Below are positions 21,230 through 31,347 of a DNA stretch of 64,000 nt, piece after piece; within the stretch, counting starts at the first letter, position 1; each line of letters opens with the position of its first letter. The stretch lies in contig NC_037089.1 of NCBI RefSeq assembly GCF_002994745.2, positions 80,066,347 through 80,130,346 on the forward strand, given 5' to 3'. The translations under genes were made by a program, and so were the position numbers. Origin of the DNA: Rosa chinensis. Lineage: Eukaryota; Streptophyta; Magnoliopsida; Rosales; Rosaceae. Below the pieces are notes generated by a model that was not told where the DNA came from, did no database searches, and worked only from the letters and a program-made list of their open reading frames with translations.

Positions 21230-22680
21230 GTTTGTTGGCGAGCATTGCTTGGCGCTGCAGTGACCGCTGCTGGTGTTCAGCGGTCCGGTGATTGCTGCTG
21301 GAGCTTTGCGGTGATCGTTGTTGCTTGTCACTGTAAGTGAAGGTGTGTGTCGTCAATGATTGCAGCGGTGGCTTCTAGTGGTTGGCTGGGCTTTGCTCAA
21401 TGGAGGAATTTTGGCTAGCGGAGGAGCAAGTGCAGCAGCGTGCCCAGAGGAGATCTCTGGGTGTCCAAAGTAAACTGGGTGCATTGGAAAATTAAAGCTC
21501 CGCCAGGGAGATTAAAGCTCCGGTGCATGTTCAGCAGTATATGTTCGGCGGAGAGATGATCGAAATAAGGTCAGCAGAGAAGCTGTGGAGGTTGCATCTG
21601 CTGGGAGTAGCTGGCGGGAAATGTACCGCTGATGGTGCTCTAGCGGAGCTTTGAAGTTGGGCGGTGAACAGTGTGGCGGAAGATTTTCCTTCGGAGAGGA
21701 GCAGAGATAAAGTTGATGCTCGGTTTTGCTTTGTGTGATTGCTAAAACATGTGGTACGGAGAGGAGCTTGATGACCGGTGGTATGTGCCGCTGGTGGAGC
21801 TGAGCGGAAGAACTGCTGCTGATGGAGATTAGCGGCGCCTTGTTTCCCACTGATGAAGCTTAGAGGAGAAGCTTGCACAAGCCCAGCGGACTAGTGCTCA
21901 TGACAGCGGCAGCGGAGGTATCGTCAGCGGCGGTGTAGTGTGAAGCTTAGTGGAGCATGGCCAGCGGTGCTTGCCCGACGGAGATTCCGAGCGGAGGCTT
22001 GGTTCAGCGGAGCTTTGGCGGAGATGGTTCTTTGGCGGAGAACTCTCGGCGGAGGAAACTGTGGTCAGCGGGGGATGCCTTGGCCATGCCAGTGAGTTGG
22101 GACTAGCGGAGGCGCTGATGTAGCTGAGCGGAAGAGAGTTGAGAGTTGGGCGGATCACTGCTAGCGGCGCCCATCGCTGCTGTTGGCAGTGGTGATGTGG
22201 CACCAGACTGGTGGAGTCTAGCAGAGGTGGGAAGTTCGGCGGTGCACTTCCAGCGATGCAACCCGGACGAGGTTGCCCAGCGGAGCGGTGGCTGGCGGAA
22301 CTCGGAGTTCAGCGGAACATGAGTTCGGCGGAACCGAAGCCTGGCGGAGCCGGAGCTGTGATGGAGACCGAGTTTGGTCGAAGAAGTTGGACGGAGCTGC
22401 AGTTGGGTGCGCAGCGGCGTTGCAGAAGTTCGGCGGAGCGGAGGTTGCCTGTGGAGCTAGGGCCAGCGGCAGCGTATGAGCTCCACCCCAGCGATGAAGT
22501 TCGGCGGATCTGCAGTCAGCCAGCGGACGAGCTGTGCAAGCCTTCGGAGCTGTCCAGTTGGGCGGAGATGCTGGCGGAGCAGAGCCGGCATAGAGCCGAG
22601 CTCCGGAGTTGCAGTGAGCAGAGGTAGTGCCGCTGATGGTTCTCCGGCGGAGCAGTCAAGTTGCTGGTGTGGTTGATCTA
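21230..22680. repeat. GCGGAG-rich low-complexity region
   Basis: Dozens of irregular copies of AGCGGAG, GGCGGAG and TTCGGCGGAG give long frames on both strands (for example 22211-22627 and 21512-21878). The peptides are compositionally biased, differ between frames and match no family I know. I read this as decayed short-motif expansion in the interior of the young LTR element, not as coding sequence. Confidence 0.7.
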
Positions 22681-23044
22681 ACGGGAAAAGTCGAGAATTG
22701 GAAAAAATGGAGAAGGGTACCCAGAGAAATTTATGGGTGGCCAGAGAAGCTTTTTTTTTTTTTTAGGTTCAGCGTTGACTATTTGAGCTGGCGCTGACCA
22801 GGAATTGACCAGCCCTCAAGGTGCAAATTTCTGCACATTCTGCTCTAGTTGATCATGTCTTGGCAAAAGTTGCCGCCAAGAAATTTTCAATTCAAACATG
22901 CATTCACTGGGAGCCAATGATGACTCAAGAATGATGATTGAAAGAGAGAGATGACCAATGATTTTAAAGTAGCTCAACGGAGGGAAAACTTTCTTTGAGT
23001 TCCGCTAAGCTAGCTCACGGTAGGTGACGAAGCCATTGTGTTGG

Positions 23045-23064
23045 CTTCCCACAGACGGCGCCAA
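23045..23064 (-). other. Primer-binding site of the young LTR element
   Basis: Read on the minus strand directly inside the LTR, TTGGCGCCGTCTGTGGGAA matches the conserved primer-binding sequence type of plant gypsy elements. It fixes the element's orientation as minus. Confidence 0.75.
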
Positions 23065-23595
23065 TGTTAACGTTAGTGATCCGTGGGATATCTAGTTAGC
23101 TTTTAGAGAGAGAGAGAGCGAGAGAGGGTGACACAAGCGAAGTATAGTGGTTCACCTCCCGCCTTAGCGGGAGACTACGTCCACTTGAAAGCTTATACTA
23201 GTGTGTCGAGCCTTGCGGTCTAACAAGATTACAAGAGATGTAATGGGATTGGATGTAATGGAATGAATGGTGTTTAAGTGGGAGGAGAGTTCCTTTTATA
23301 GGTGAAGGAATGCTCTTCCTTTACATGGTTTTCGATGTGGGACAAGCAACCACACAATTCTAGCTAGTCCAAGAAGCATGTAGAAAGCCATGTTGTGGAG
23401 GCATCTTGGCAAGGGCGGGAACGTGGCTTCCCGGCGACGGATTTGCCTCTTCCGGATACCGTGGCGTAGCTTGAACATAGGGCTACAAGATGCAAATAGC
23501 GGTTGGGCCTCACCATGGCTTGTGGGTGTCCCAAAGAGGGTGTTAATTATGCTTGGTGAGATAGCAAACTAGCCTTGCTAGTAGAGGTATCTACA
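23065..23595 (-). repeat. 5' LTR of the young LTR element
   Basis: 531 bp, nearly identical to 17894-18422. Visible differences are one extra GA in the microsatellite and about five single-base changes. This is the upstream, promoter-bearing LTR for a minus-strand transcript. Confidence 0.88.
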
Positions 23596-23600
23596 GATGG

Positions 23601-23895
23601 GAAGCCCTTAATAGGCCATAGCATCATCTGGAAAACTATCGCAAGGTGTGGGACCCGGGCTCACTTGATTATCAACTCCACCAAAGCCCATCAGTCAACT
23701 TCTCTCCTCTCTGGTCTGACTTCTGCATCGAACACCCATGTTAGTCCTCCAGGTGAATGCGACTTTCTCGGTGATTTCATCTGCCTGATCGATAACGAAT
23801 GGTTTCTTGGGTTCCATTTCTGGGTTTCTTCGGAAATGGAAGACGAAGTTTGGAGGAAAGAGAGAGACTTGAAACAGTTTGCTTCTGGGTTTCTC
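23601..23895 (-). pseudogene. Plant mobile domain gene, N-terminal part
   Basis: Minus-strand frame with MEPKKPFVIDQADEITEKVA (about 23818-23760). It lies on the far side of the LTR insertion and in the correct orientation and order to be the start of the PMD gene at 16960-17888. The two parts meet exactly at the GATGG duplication. The N-terminal segment is not itself diagnostic of the family; its assignment rests on position. Confidence 0.55.
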
Positions 23896-24027
23896 TAGAA
23901 AAGCAAGATAGAAGAAAAGCCTCCAAGAGAATCTGGCTAAGAGAGATGCGGTCTTGCTACTGAACGCTACCACGGTCCTGAAAGTGATCAAAAATATACT
24001 CAAAATGGTCAACTCAATTATCATGCA

Positions 24028-24870
24028 TAGAGGTGACAAACGGGCCCAAGCCCGTTAGTGGCCCAGCACGACCCGAGCATGTTAGAATAACGGGCTGGGT
24101 TGGGCCTAGGAATATTAGCCTATTGGCCCGGCCCGGCCCGAGCCCTTAATGGGCCTGAGCACGAAATATTTGGGCCAGCCCGTTTCAAACACAAAATTTT
24201 ATTTTATTTTTAAAAATATTAAAGAACCACAATGATGAGATTTAAATATTAGACCTCCTTATTTAAAATCTCATGACAATTCCACCAATGTTATTTCTTT
24301 TATGTTGTCAAAATAGTGAAGAAAAAAAACATTATATCCTTGTTTTGACATAAAGTATTTTTTCTAAATATTAAATATATGTTTATGAATAAAGACTAAT
24401 CTCATAATAATACAACTATAGAATGAAGGAAAGAATAATATGATACTAAATCTTCATTATATTAATAAAGATTAATCTCACAATAATATACTAAAAGCAA
24501 TATATTGAGTTTTTTTTTTTCTTTCTTTCTTTCTTGTAGTGGAATATAAAAAATTATTAGAAAACTAATCTTAAACAGCTAAGAATGAGAAAAATATTGT
24601 AGAACTTAATTTATTTGAATTTTCTAAATAGTTAAATAAAATTATTTTTATTTATTCAAATTAAGATTTTAAAATCGTGCTTTATAGTGGGTAGGCACGA
24701 GCACGGCCCAGCACGATATGGGCTCAAGCCATGGGCCCGACCGGGCTTAATGTTTAAGTAAATGGGCCGGCACGAGCCCGGCACGATAATAAATGGACCG
24801 ACCCAAGCACGGCACGAAGCATGACTAGACCCGCTTAAAATGAGCCGGCCTGGCCCATTTGCCACCTCTA
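24028..24870. mobile_element. Non-autonomous hAT-like element, 843 bp
   Basis: The ends TAGAGGTGACAAACGGGCC and GGCCCATTTGCCACCTCTA form an imperfect inverted repeat. The 8-bp duplication ATCATGCA lies at 24020-24027 and 24871-24878. Both subterminal regions are rich in GGGCC and GCACGA motifs. The AT-rich interior has no transposase. Confidence 0.92.
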
Positions 24871-24952
24871 ATCATGCATGTGGCTTTCTTGGCTCTAGAC
24901 ATTGTCATGCATATCATCAATTAGGCCATGGCCAACTTAATTATCAATTAAG

Positions 24953-25714
24953 TTGTGGCCTTGGAAAGCCAATCTGTGGCTTTATTGGTCAATTCAACTT
25001 CAATTCTTCACCAATGTTTCGGGGCCATGCTGTGGCTTTGATATATGTGGAGAAAACATCTACAACCCACGTTGCCTGAATGGCCAAAATAAATATTCTA
25101 AGTGGCCAATTTGTTATTCGCGATACAAGTTAACTCTTGTTTACAGTTATCCAGTTTCAAATTTCTTGCCAAAGAAATTTGTCTATGATGATACTGAACA
25201 ATCCATAGAGGCATCTCGATATGATGCCTGGAAAGAGTATAGAGGCAAACAAATATTTGATATGCCACTCTTTGGTGACTCTAAATATGATCTCGATGTG
25301 GAGTCAATCTATGATGAATATGATGATAATTATTATTTGATTATCAGTTCCAAAAATCATATGAAGGAGTTCAGGTTCTTTGAAGCTCTTGATATGGAGA
25401 ATTCAGACCAGCAAGTGGTCGAATGCAAAAGCCAATTCGTGGCTAATTCTACAAAGATCTATGACATGGTAGTCGGCAACAAAGCCAATCTATGTTCATC
25501 CTCATCTCCAAAGTTGCAATTGAAGATCATGCTGCACCAACCAACAAGGATACTTAGGGGGCAAGATTACTCCTCCTACAAGCCAAACTTCTTCCAAGTC
25601 TTTGACGCGAAGTATCCGTGTTCTTTTCCTGCAAGCTCTTACAAGAAGGGTTTTCATGCTATAAATTTTGATACATCGGAGCTTGGAGTGAAGCATAGAT
25701 GGCCTCCCCCATGA
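24953..25714 (+). CDS. Unrecognised 253-residue frame inside the Tat-like element
   Basis: This is the longest undamaged frame in the Tat-like interior apart from repeats. The start is uncertain, since the first ATG follows the hAT by only 80 bp and the frame may once have begun earlier. It has an acidic segment, DVESIYDEYDDNYYLI (about 25296-25343), a style seen between gag and protease in some gypsy elements, and a Ser/Lys-rich C-terminal half. I see no catalytic motif, signal peptide or membrane segment. It lies downstream of the PMD gene and on the sense strand. It may be a remnant of the gag-pol junction or an extra ORF; I cannot give a function. Confidence 0.4.
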   Translation: MWPWKANLWLYWSIQLQFFTNVSGPCCGFDICGENIYNPRCLNGQNKYSKWPICYSRYKLTLVYSYPVSNFLPKKFVYDDTEQSIEASRYDAWKEYRGKQIFDMPLFGDSKYDLDVESIYDEYDDNYYLIISSKNHMKEFRFFEALDMENSDQQVVECKSQFVANSTKIYDMVVGNKANLCSSSSPKLQLKIMLHQPTRILRGQDYSSYKPNFFQVFDAKYPCSFPASSYKKGFHAINFDTSELGVKHRWPPP

Positions 25715-25789
25715 TCTTGTAGAGAGCAAACTGTCATCTACTGAGAGGAAGCTAAACATCAAGATGAGGAGCTGAAGTGATGGAACAGA

Positions 25790-26045
25790 GACTCAAACTC
25801 AAGGAAATTTCTCCTTACTCGAATCTGCTTCGAGGAGATTTCTCCTCAAAGAAATATTAGAAACATTTTAAAGGTCTTGGGTCCTCATTAAATCCAGCTT
25901 AAGGAGAAAGTTAGTGAGTGTTCACGAAGAACTTTTTCGCCAAGCTCAAAGAGATTTCTCCTCACTCAGTCTCTCTTGAGAAGATTTCTCCTTACTCAGA
26001 TCTTCCTTAAAGGAAATAGTCAGAAAATGTTAACGAAGAAAATTT
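25790..26045. repeat. GAGGAGATTTCTCCTC-type hairpin repeats
   Basis: Several spaced units read AAGGAAATTTCTCCTT (25800), GAGGAGATTTCTCCTC (25833), AAAGAGATTTCTCCTCA (25947) and GAGAAGATTTCTCCTTA (25978). Each is a short hairpin around a TT or ATTT loop. The same motif class occurs in the CACTA element at 41530-41935, although the two elements are unrelated. Confidence 0.75.
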
Positions 26046-26903
26046 GTTCGCAAGGAACACTTCTCCACTACACCTTGATTTGTGGCTCAGATATTTTTAG
26101 AGATTAATTTATTAGCTGGGCCAGTGAGTGGCTCTAGTTGATAATTAATTAGTCATTATTCCATCTTGAGAATTGCATCTGAGGCGGCGGTGAAGAGATG
26201 GCATTGCACCTTTCTTACAACCACAGGGCCAACGTAGTGGCCTGATGTTTTTTAATTAAACATGATTAAAACGCATGCAGTTTTAGATGCTAAAGTTGCA
26301 GCAAGTATGGTGGGTTCAGTTGGTCACATGTCATGGTGTTGATAGCCATGACTCAATCATCCTCTTTAGCATAAGATTCGCGAAGGATTAAATGGCAGTA
26401 AACAGTTTGCTATTCTGCATCTTATTTCGCCAAGTACTATAGGCCTTGATCAAACTTGATTTAGCCAGCGAAGCAGCTCCAACACCTACATTTGAGAAAA
26501 TCAACAGAGAGCCAGCGAACAAGGCAGATACTTGCTGCTATACACATGGCGAAGCTACCACCAAGGAAGAGAAGGATCCTCATTAGCGATCAAAAGCAGT
26601 CTCCTTCGCATGGAGGGCACGCTAAAGTTTTGATCTTCTACAACCTGCCCAAGTTTCGCCAATTCACTGCATATCAGATATCAGATACACGGGGGGCAAT
26701 AAAGTTGGCAAAGAAAGCGTTAGTTCATGACAAAGGCAATTCAAATTGTGGCATTCAAGCTTTATGGCCTATTTAGAGGCCTATATAGAATCAATCAAGT
26801 AATTTCAGTCAAGCCAATACAAGTGGCTTTGGAGCAACGACATTATAAGAGCAGTGCTGATTCAAGACCTCTTTAGTCAAGACGAAGACCTTTGACTTCG
26901 AGG
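26046..26903. other. Non-coding 3' part of the Tat-like element
   Basis: One 94-codon frame (26492-26776) is rich in Lys and Arg with no recognisable domain. No pol motif is visible on either strand. The segment carries several TTCGCCAA and AGCGAAG motifs. Confidence 0.5.
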
Positions 26904-26915
26904 TATGGGGGGCAA
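26901..26915 (+). other. Polypurine tract of the Tat-like element
   Basis: AGGTATGGGGGGCAA directly precedes the TG of the 3' LTR, the expected place for second-strand priming. Confidence 0.75.
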
Positions 26916-27189
26916 TGTTTGAACCCAAAATGAGCATTTTGGCCTGACAAGGCGTGTCTTGGAGAAATTGAGCCAATGTCAGTGGCTCAAGCTATATATT
27001 GTCAACAAGTTCGAAATATATTATTTAGAGACTAAATAAAGCCTACCTGCAGAATTATAGAAGATTATGCAAGCTGCAAGAAAAGGCACACCCATGCGAA
27101 TATTCATACTCCATTCAATTAAGGAATATGGCATGCACGTGGGGAAGCATTCAACTACATTTCATGGTGGCCAACAGGGAATATGTCAT

Positions 27190-27347
27190 CATGATTCCAT
27201 TAGTGCTTAACCCATCATGATTCAATTAGTGCTTAAGTGCTTAACCCATCATGATTCAATTAGTGCTTAAGTGCTTAACCCACCATGATTCCATTAGTGC
27301 TTAAGTGCTTAACCCATCATGATTCAATTAGTGCTTAAGTGCTTAAC
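27190..27347. repeat. Expanded short tandem repeat in the 3' LTR
   Basis: Units of about 34 bp contain GATTCAATTAGTGCTTAAG and TGCTTAACCCATCAT. The 5' LTR has only three shorter units at the same place, so expansion happened after insertion of the retroelement. Confidence 0.8.
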
Positions 27348-28903
27348 CCCAAGGTTCTAAAAATCGCCGTAAGTGGCGCCTAGGCGCTAGGCGCAGCCAC
27401 CCCATTCTGATTATGGTCTAGTCGATCGAGCTAGGTGCTGGGCAGAAAGTCGGCCTCCTAGGCGGTGATGGGCGTTGCTGGGAGGTAGGTGATTAGGCGT
27501 TTCGGTGATATTTTTTTTTTCAAATCTTCGACAAAACCAAATCCTAGACCCAATCACTCGCCGCACAGCCCCTCTCCCTCTCTCCTCTGAGTCCTCTCTC
27601 ACGGCCTATTCTCTCTTCGATGGTGATGGACTGACGGTGGTAACTGGTAAGTCTGGGTTTATGGGTTTGTGTTTTTCACTCTTCAATCTTCATAGTCTTC
27701 AATTGATCAGTCTCTTACTACGACTGCGTTACTGGGTTTTCAATTTTCAGTCTTCCATTCTTCAAGCAGCAGAGTAGACGTCCTCAAGAGTCAAGGCTCA
27801 AGCAGATTTATGGTTCTTGAAGGCTTGAAGGTTGGGTTCAATCGATACTTCGATTTCAGTTTTTGATTTCAGATTCTTGAAGCTGGTTCGATTTCTGATT
27901 TCTGGGTAAGTTGCTTGGTTACTCACTTTAGTTACAGACTTAAGGATTCAATTTCAGATTTGGATTTCTGGGTAAGGCTGGGTTCAATCGATACTAGTTT
28001 TCCATTTATGGGTTCGATTTCAGTTTTTCCAATTTTGTTCATACTTCATAGTTGTTAATTTTGTTATTACTATCTCATCTCTCTGTGTTTGTAATTACTG
28101 ATATGCTGTCCCTAGAAAAGTAGTTGGAGTTTATTGAAGATTGATTCAATTGATTTCTTGTCATGCAGGCCATGCCCCAGCTCACTAACAGATCAAGGAT
28201 TCCAAATATTGTGGATCGCGTGATAAAAGATACCATGGATTTAAAACACTATGTTGATACTCCTAGACATGTTTGTTCTTGTATGAGTTGCTAAGTTGAA
28301 TTTATTACAATATGAACAGGTTGCTGCTGTGGCAGTATTTGTTTTGGAAACTCATACTGCACTCCTGGACAATATGAACAGTTCGCTAATTCAACTCATA
28401 CTGCAGTCCCACAAATAGTATATGTACTTTACTCCTGGACGTGTTTGTTCTTGTATGAGTTGCTAAGTTGGATCTCGGAGGGTCGCTGGGAATTACAGAC
28501 CGCATACCCTCTGTTTGAGCCAAACCTTCCCACTGATAACCTGTGCTGTATAGTCAAGGCTACATATGGTCACATTTCTTGTTGGTGGACAATGGTCTGA
28601 AGTGGTAGTTAGCACTTTAGTGTTCTACCCATCCTTTTGTTGTATCTTTTTCCTCGAAGGATTTAGTTAAAGGAAAGTTTTGATTGAAATAAATTTATGC
28701 TCAGTGTTCCATCTATTTGTAAATTGAATCAAATTGAATGTAGGAGTTTCATATAATACTTTTTATATTTTTATTTATATAATTATATGTTATAAAATAA
28801 AATTAAAATTAAAAAAAAAAAAAACCGCCTAGTCCCCGCCTAGGCCCTTGGGCGCTAGTCCCGGGACTTCCGCCCGACTAGCGCTTAGCGTTTTTTAGAA
28901 CCA
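27348..28903. mobile_element. Non-autonomous DNA element (hAT-like), 1556 bp
   Basis: The left end CCCAAGGTTCTAAAAATCGC and the right end, read inward, TGGTTCTAAAAAACGC share GGTTCTAAAAA. The likely 8-bp duplication TGCTTAAC lies at 27340-27347 and 28904-28911, but the host is a repeat of the same motif, so its exact length is uncertain. Both subterminal regions carry GGCGCCTAGGCG-type motifs. A second member of the family is at 62900-63862. No transposase is readable inside; a GTTTGTTCTTGTATGAGTTG block is repeated at 28271 and 28443. Confidence 0.75.
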
Positions 28904-29929
28904 TGCTTAACCCACCATGATTCTATTAGTACTTAACCCATCATGATTTGATTAAGACCAACCACTGTGGCCTGGTAGCCTATATATGGAGGCTACGACG
29001 AAGTAACAAACATAATTCATCAATTAATCTCTACGATTATCCAAGCCTCTCCGGAGCAACCCCCTCTCCTTCCCTTACCGGTGACCACACTCCAATCCCA
29101 GAATCCTTAGGAGTCGACTGTCAGTGTCACCAAACCCTCTGTCAAAGTGCTTCGGTCCTAGTCTCCTCGGGAGCCGACTGTAGTATCGCGACCACAACGG
29201 TTATGAAACCAGCTAAGCAAGGGTAATGCCTTTCCAAACCAACCAAGCTAAAGTCAGGCTTTAGCAAGTTCTCTCCACTTCCCAGTAATTTTCGCTCTGC
29301 TCGATCTGTGACGTCTAGTATCGATTGTGTGATTTTGAAGAAGCTTAGCAAAAGTCCTCACCGCAAGGCACAAAGAATCCCATGACGAGGCTAGTGCTCT
29401 CCTCTTCCACAATCGCTCGAAAGAAGTCAGGTCAAGGGACACCCCCGACGACCGCACCCAAACGGTGCTGGCACGCCCACGCAGAAAAGAGATTGTTGAC
29501 CATCTGCAACAAAAATGGAGCCAAACACTTTGACCCAAGGATGCCTCTGGAGACATTAAAGAGAAAGTACCAATGACTCGGTAAGGTAGAAGGAGATGAA
29601 TCCTAATGAGATCCTAACTCTAGTGTGTAGAAGAAAACAGAGAAAAGAGAAAGAAAATACTAAGATGAAAAGATAATTCTTCGATATATTCATAAAGCTT
29701 GGCCAAGCCAATACATATAGATGCTAAGGTCTCAAATTGAACTGGACAGCTGTCCATTCCAACAACTGATCCAAACTCCAAAGCACACATGATCCTATGC
29801 TTGACAGCTATAGTGACACCTCACACCCATATTCTTACCTAAACACAGTAAGAAACAACTAGATAATAATTCAGTAACAAAGGATGAGATGGGGATCTCA
29901 TCATCCCACCACCCTTGCAAGGACCAAAC

Positions 29930-30391
29930 TCAACCCTTGAAATCTGGAAATCGCAGCTGCAGATTGTTAACATCTTCCCAAGTAGCATCTTCCTCAGTAC
30001 CGTTCTTCCACTGCATCAACCACTTAATCACCGGAGCATTCCCTAATTTAAACATAGCTCTATCTAACACTTTAGCAGGCGACCAATTCACTTTGTTAGA
30101 GTCAAATTCAGGAGGCAAGTGAGGAGAAGTGATGACAGACTCACCCAATTTCTTCTTGAGCAAAGAAACATGAAAAACAGGATGAACTTTTGCAATAGGA
30201 GGTAGCTGCAACTTATACGCCACTTTCCCAATCCTTTCTATGACTTGGAAGGGTCCAAAGAACTTAGGAGCTAGTTTGTGTGACTTCCTCTTTTGTACTA
30301 ACTGTTGCCTATAAGGTTGAAGCTTGAGGAACACCCAATCCCCCGCATTGAATTCCCTATCTGTGTGATGCCTGTCATAATATGTCTTCAT
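29930..30391 (-). pseudogene. Gypsy integrase C-terminus with chromodomain
   Basis: Open for 153 codons on the minus strand. It starts with YYDRHHTDREFNAGDWVFLK, the GPY/F-containing module follows (FFGPFQVIERIGKVAYKLQL, then VHPVFHVSLLKK), and it ends with a chromodomain-like segment, KWLMQWKNGTEEDATWEDV, in which the aromatic residues and the W-E pair are kept. In chromoviruses this domain helps steer integration to marked chromatin. It ends in a stop at 29930, with the purine tract just downstream. Confidence 0.9.
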
Positions 30392-31347
30392 CCTTTGTTA
30401 GGCCTGAACCAAGTTTCTTTTGAGAGATCCCAAGAATTCATCTCTATTTTTCAACATCTCATCTACATGATACACAGAGGTGGTGCCTGGAATGTATGAA
30501 TGCACTTGAGGAGGAGGAACTCCATACAATGCCTAAAAAGGACTCATCTTGATGGCTGAGTGGTAAGTGGTATTGTACCACACTTAGCCTAGGGAAGCAT
30601 CTCAGGCCACCTACTCTTCTTTTGCTCACATATCACACTTCTCAAGTACTGCTCTAGAACTCGATTCAAGCATTTAGTCTGACCATCACTTTGTGGGTGG
30701 TATGCAGTACTCTTCCCCAATTTTGTACCTTGTAATTCAAAAAAACTATTCCAAAAAGCACTGAGAAAGACTGGGTCCCTATCACTGATTATATGTTATG
30801 GCATTCCATGCAACCTGAAGATTTCTTTCACAAAAAGCTCAGCTATAGACTTAGTTGTATATGGATGATTGAGAGCAATAAAGTGGCCATATTTTGTTAA
30901 CCTATCTACTACCACTAAAATAGAAGTTTTACCGTCAATTTTTGGGAGTCCATCTATGAAGTCCATTGAATTAGCAGTCCACACTCCTTCTGGTATAGGG
31001 TTTGGTTGAAGTAGACCAGGAAGTGATAACGACTCATAGTAAACTTGCTGGCAAATAATACACTCGGAAACAAAAGACTTTACTTCTTTTTTTATGCCCG
31101 GCCATAAGAAACTTCTCAAAATTCTCTTATAAGTGCACAGCCACCTTGAGTGACCACCTTCCTTACCCCCATGAAATTCTTGCATTATTTTCATTCGCCA
31201 TCCATATTTTGCAGGAACAAAAAACATGCGTCTGTAAAGCAGCTTCCCGTTATCGATTGAGAAATGCTTAGAACAAGCTGCTCCTTGTCCCAAATGAGCA
31301 ATAAGTTGCCTTGTCTCCACATCAGACCTGCAAACATCAACAATCTC
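30392..31347 (-). pseudogene. Gypsy integrase core, catalytic glutamate replaced
   Basis: The H2C2 zinc finger is read at about 31190-31050 (FHGGKEGGHS ... CIICQQ). The first catalytic Asp is in VVVDRLTKYGHF (about 30905) and the second in ISDRDPVF (about 30785). The third acidic position reads Lys in the block [14 protein letters not shown] (about 30700-30660), where the family has Glu. A stop near 30797 and frame changes in 30400-30600 add to the damage. Confidence 0.88.

Larger units (their letters stand above)
17894..23595 (-). mobile_element. Young non-coding LTR retrotransposon (LARD-like), 5.7 kb
   Basis: The LTRs are 17894-18422 (529 bp) and 23065-23595 (531 bp), with TG...CA ends and a perfect GATGG duplication at 17889-17893 and 23596-23600. 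I count about five substitutions and one 2-bp indel between the LTRs, so insertion is recent. Beside the right LTR, read on the minus strand, is TTGGCGCCGTCTGTGGGAA, the primer-binding type of plant gypsy (Tat/Athila-like) elements; the element therefore runs on the minus strand. The left-hand G-rich ACTTGGGGACTTCGGGGACT serves as polypurine tract. No gag or pol domain exists in the 4.6-kb interior. It interrupts the PMD gene. Confidence 0.9.
13670..29527 (+). mobile_element. Tat-like Ty3/gypsy element, non-autonomous, 15.9 kb with nested insertions
   Basis: LTRs at 13670-14606 and 26916-29527 both start TGTTTGAACCC and end GAGCCAAACA. The duplication CTTTG flanks the element (13665-13669 and 29528-29532). 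With the 5.7-kb LTR element (17894-23595) and the 0.84-kb hAT removed, the interior is about 5.8 kb. It holds a decayed gag on the + strand, an antisense PMD gene, an unrecognised 254-codon frame and hairpin repeats, but no reverse transcriptase or integrase. The gag type and the antisense extra gene fit the Tat lineage, in which extra sense or antisense ORFs are known. It must have moved with proteins from another copy. Confidence 0.88.
26916..29527 (+). repeat. 3' LTR of the Tat-like element, interrupted
   Basis: Matches the 5' LTR over both halves, 26916-27347 and 28904-29527. It differs in two ways: a 1556-bp inserted element (27348-28903), and expansion of the AGTGCTTAA motif into four or five units at 27190-27347. 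The LTR ends GAGCCAAACA at 29527, followed by the CTTTG duplication. Confidence 0.88.

Noticed and set aside
22211..22627. 138-codon ORF rich in Ala, Glu and Arg
   Set aside because: Produced by GCGGAG motif expansion; several frames are open on both strands and no domain is seen.
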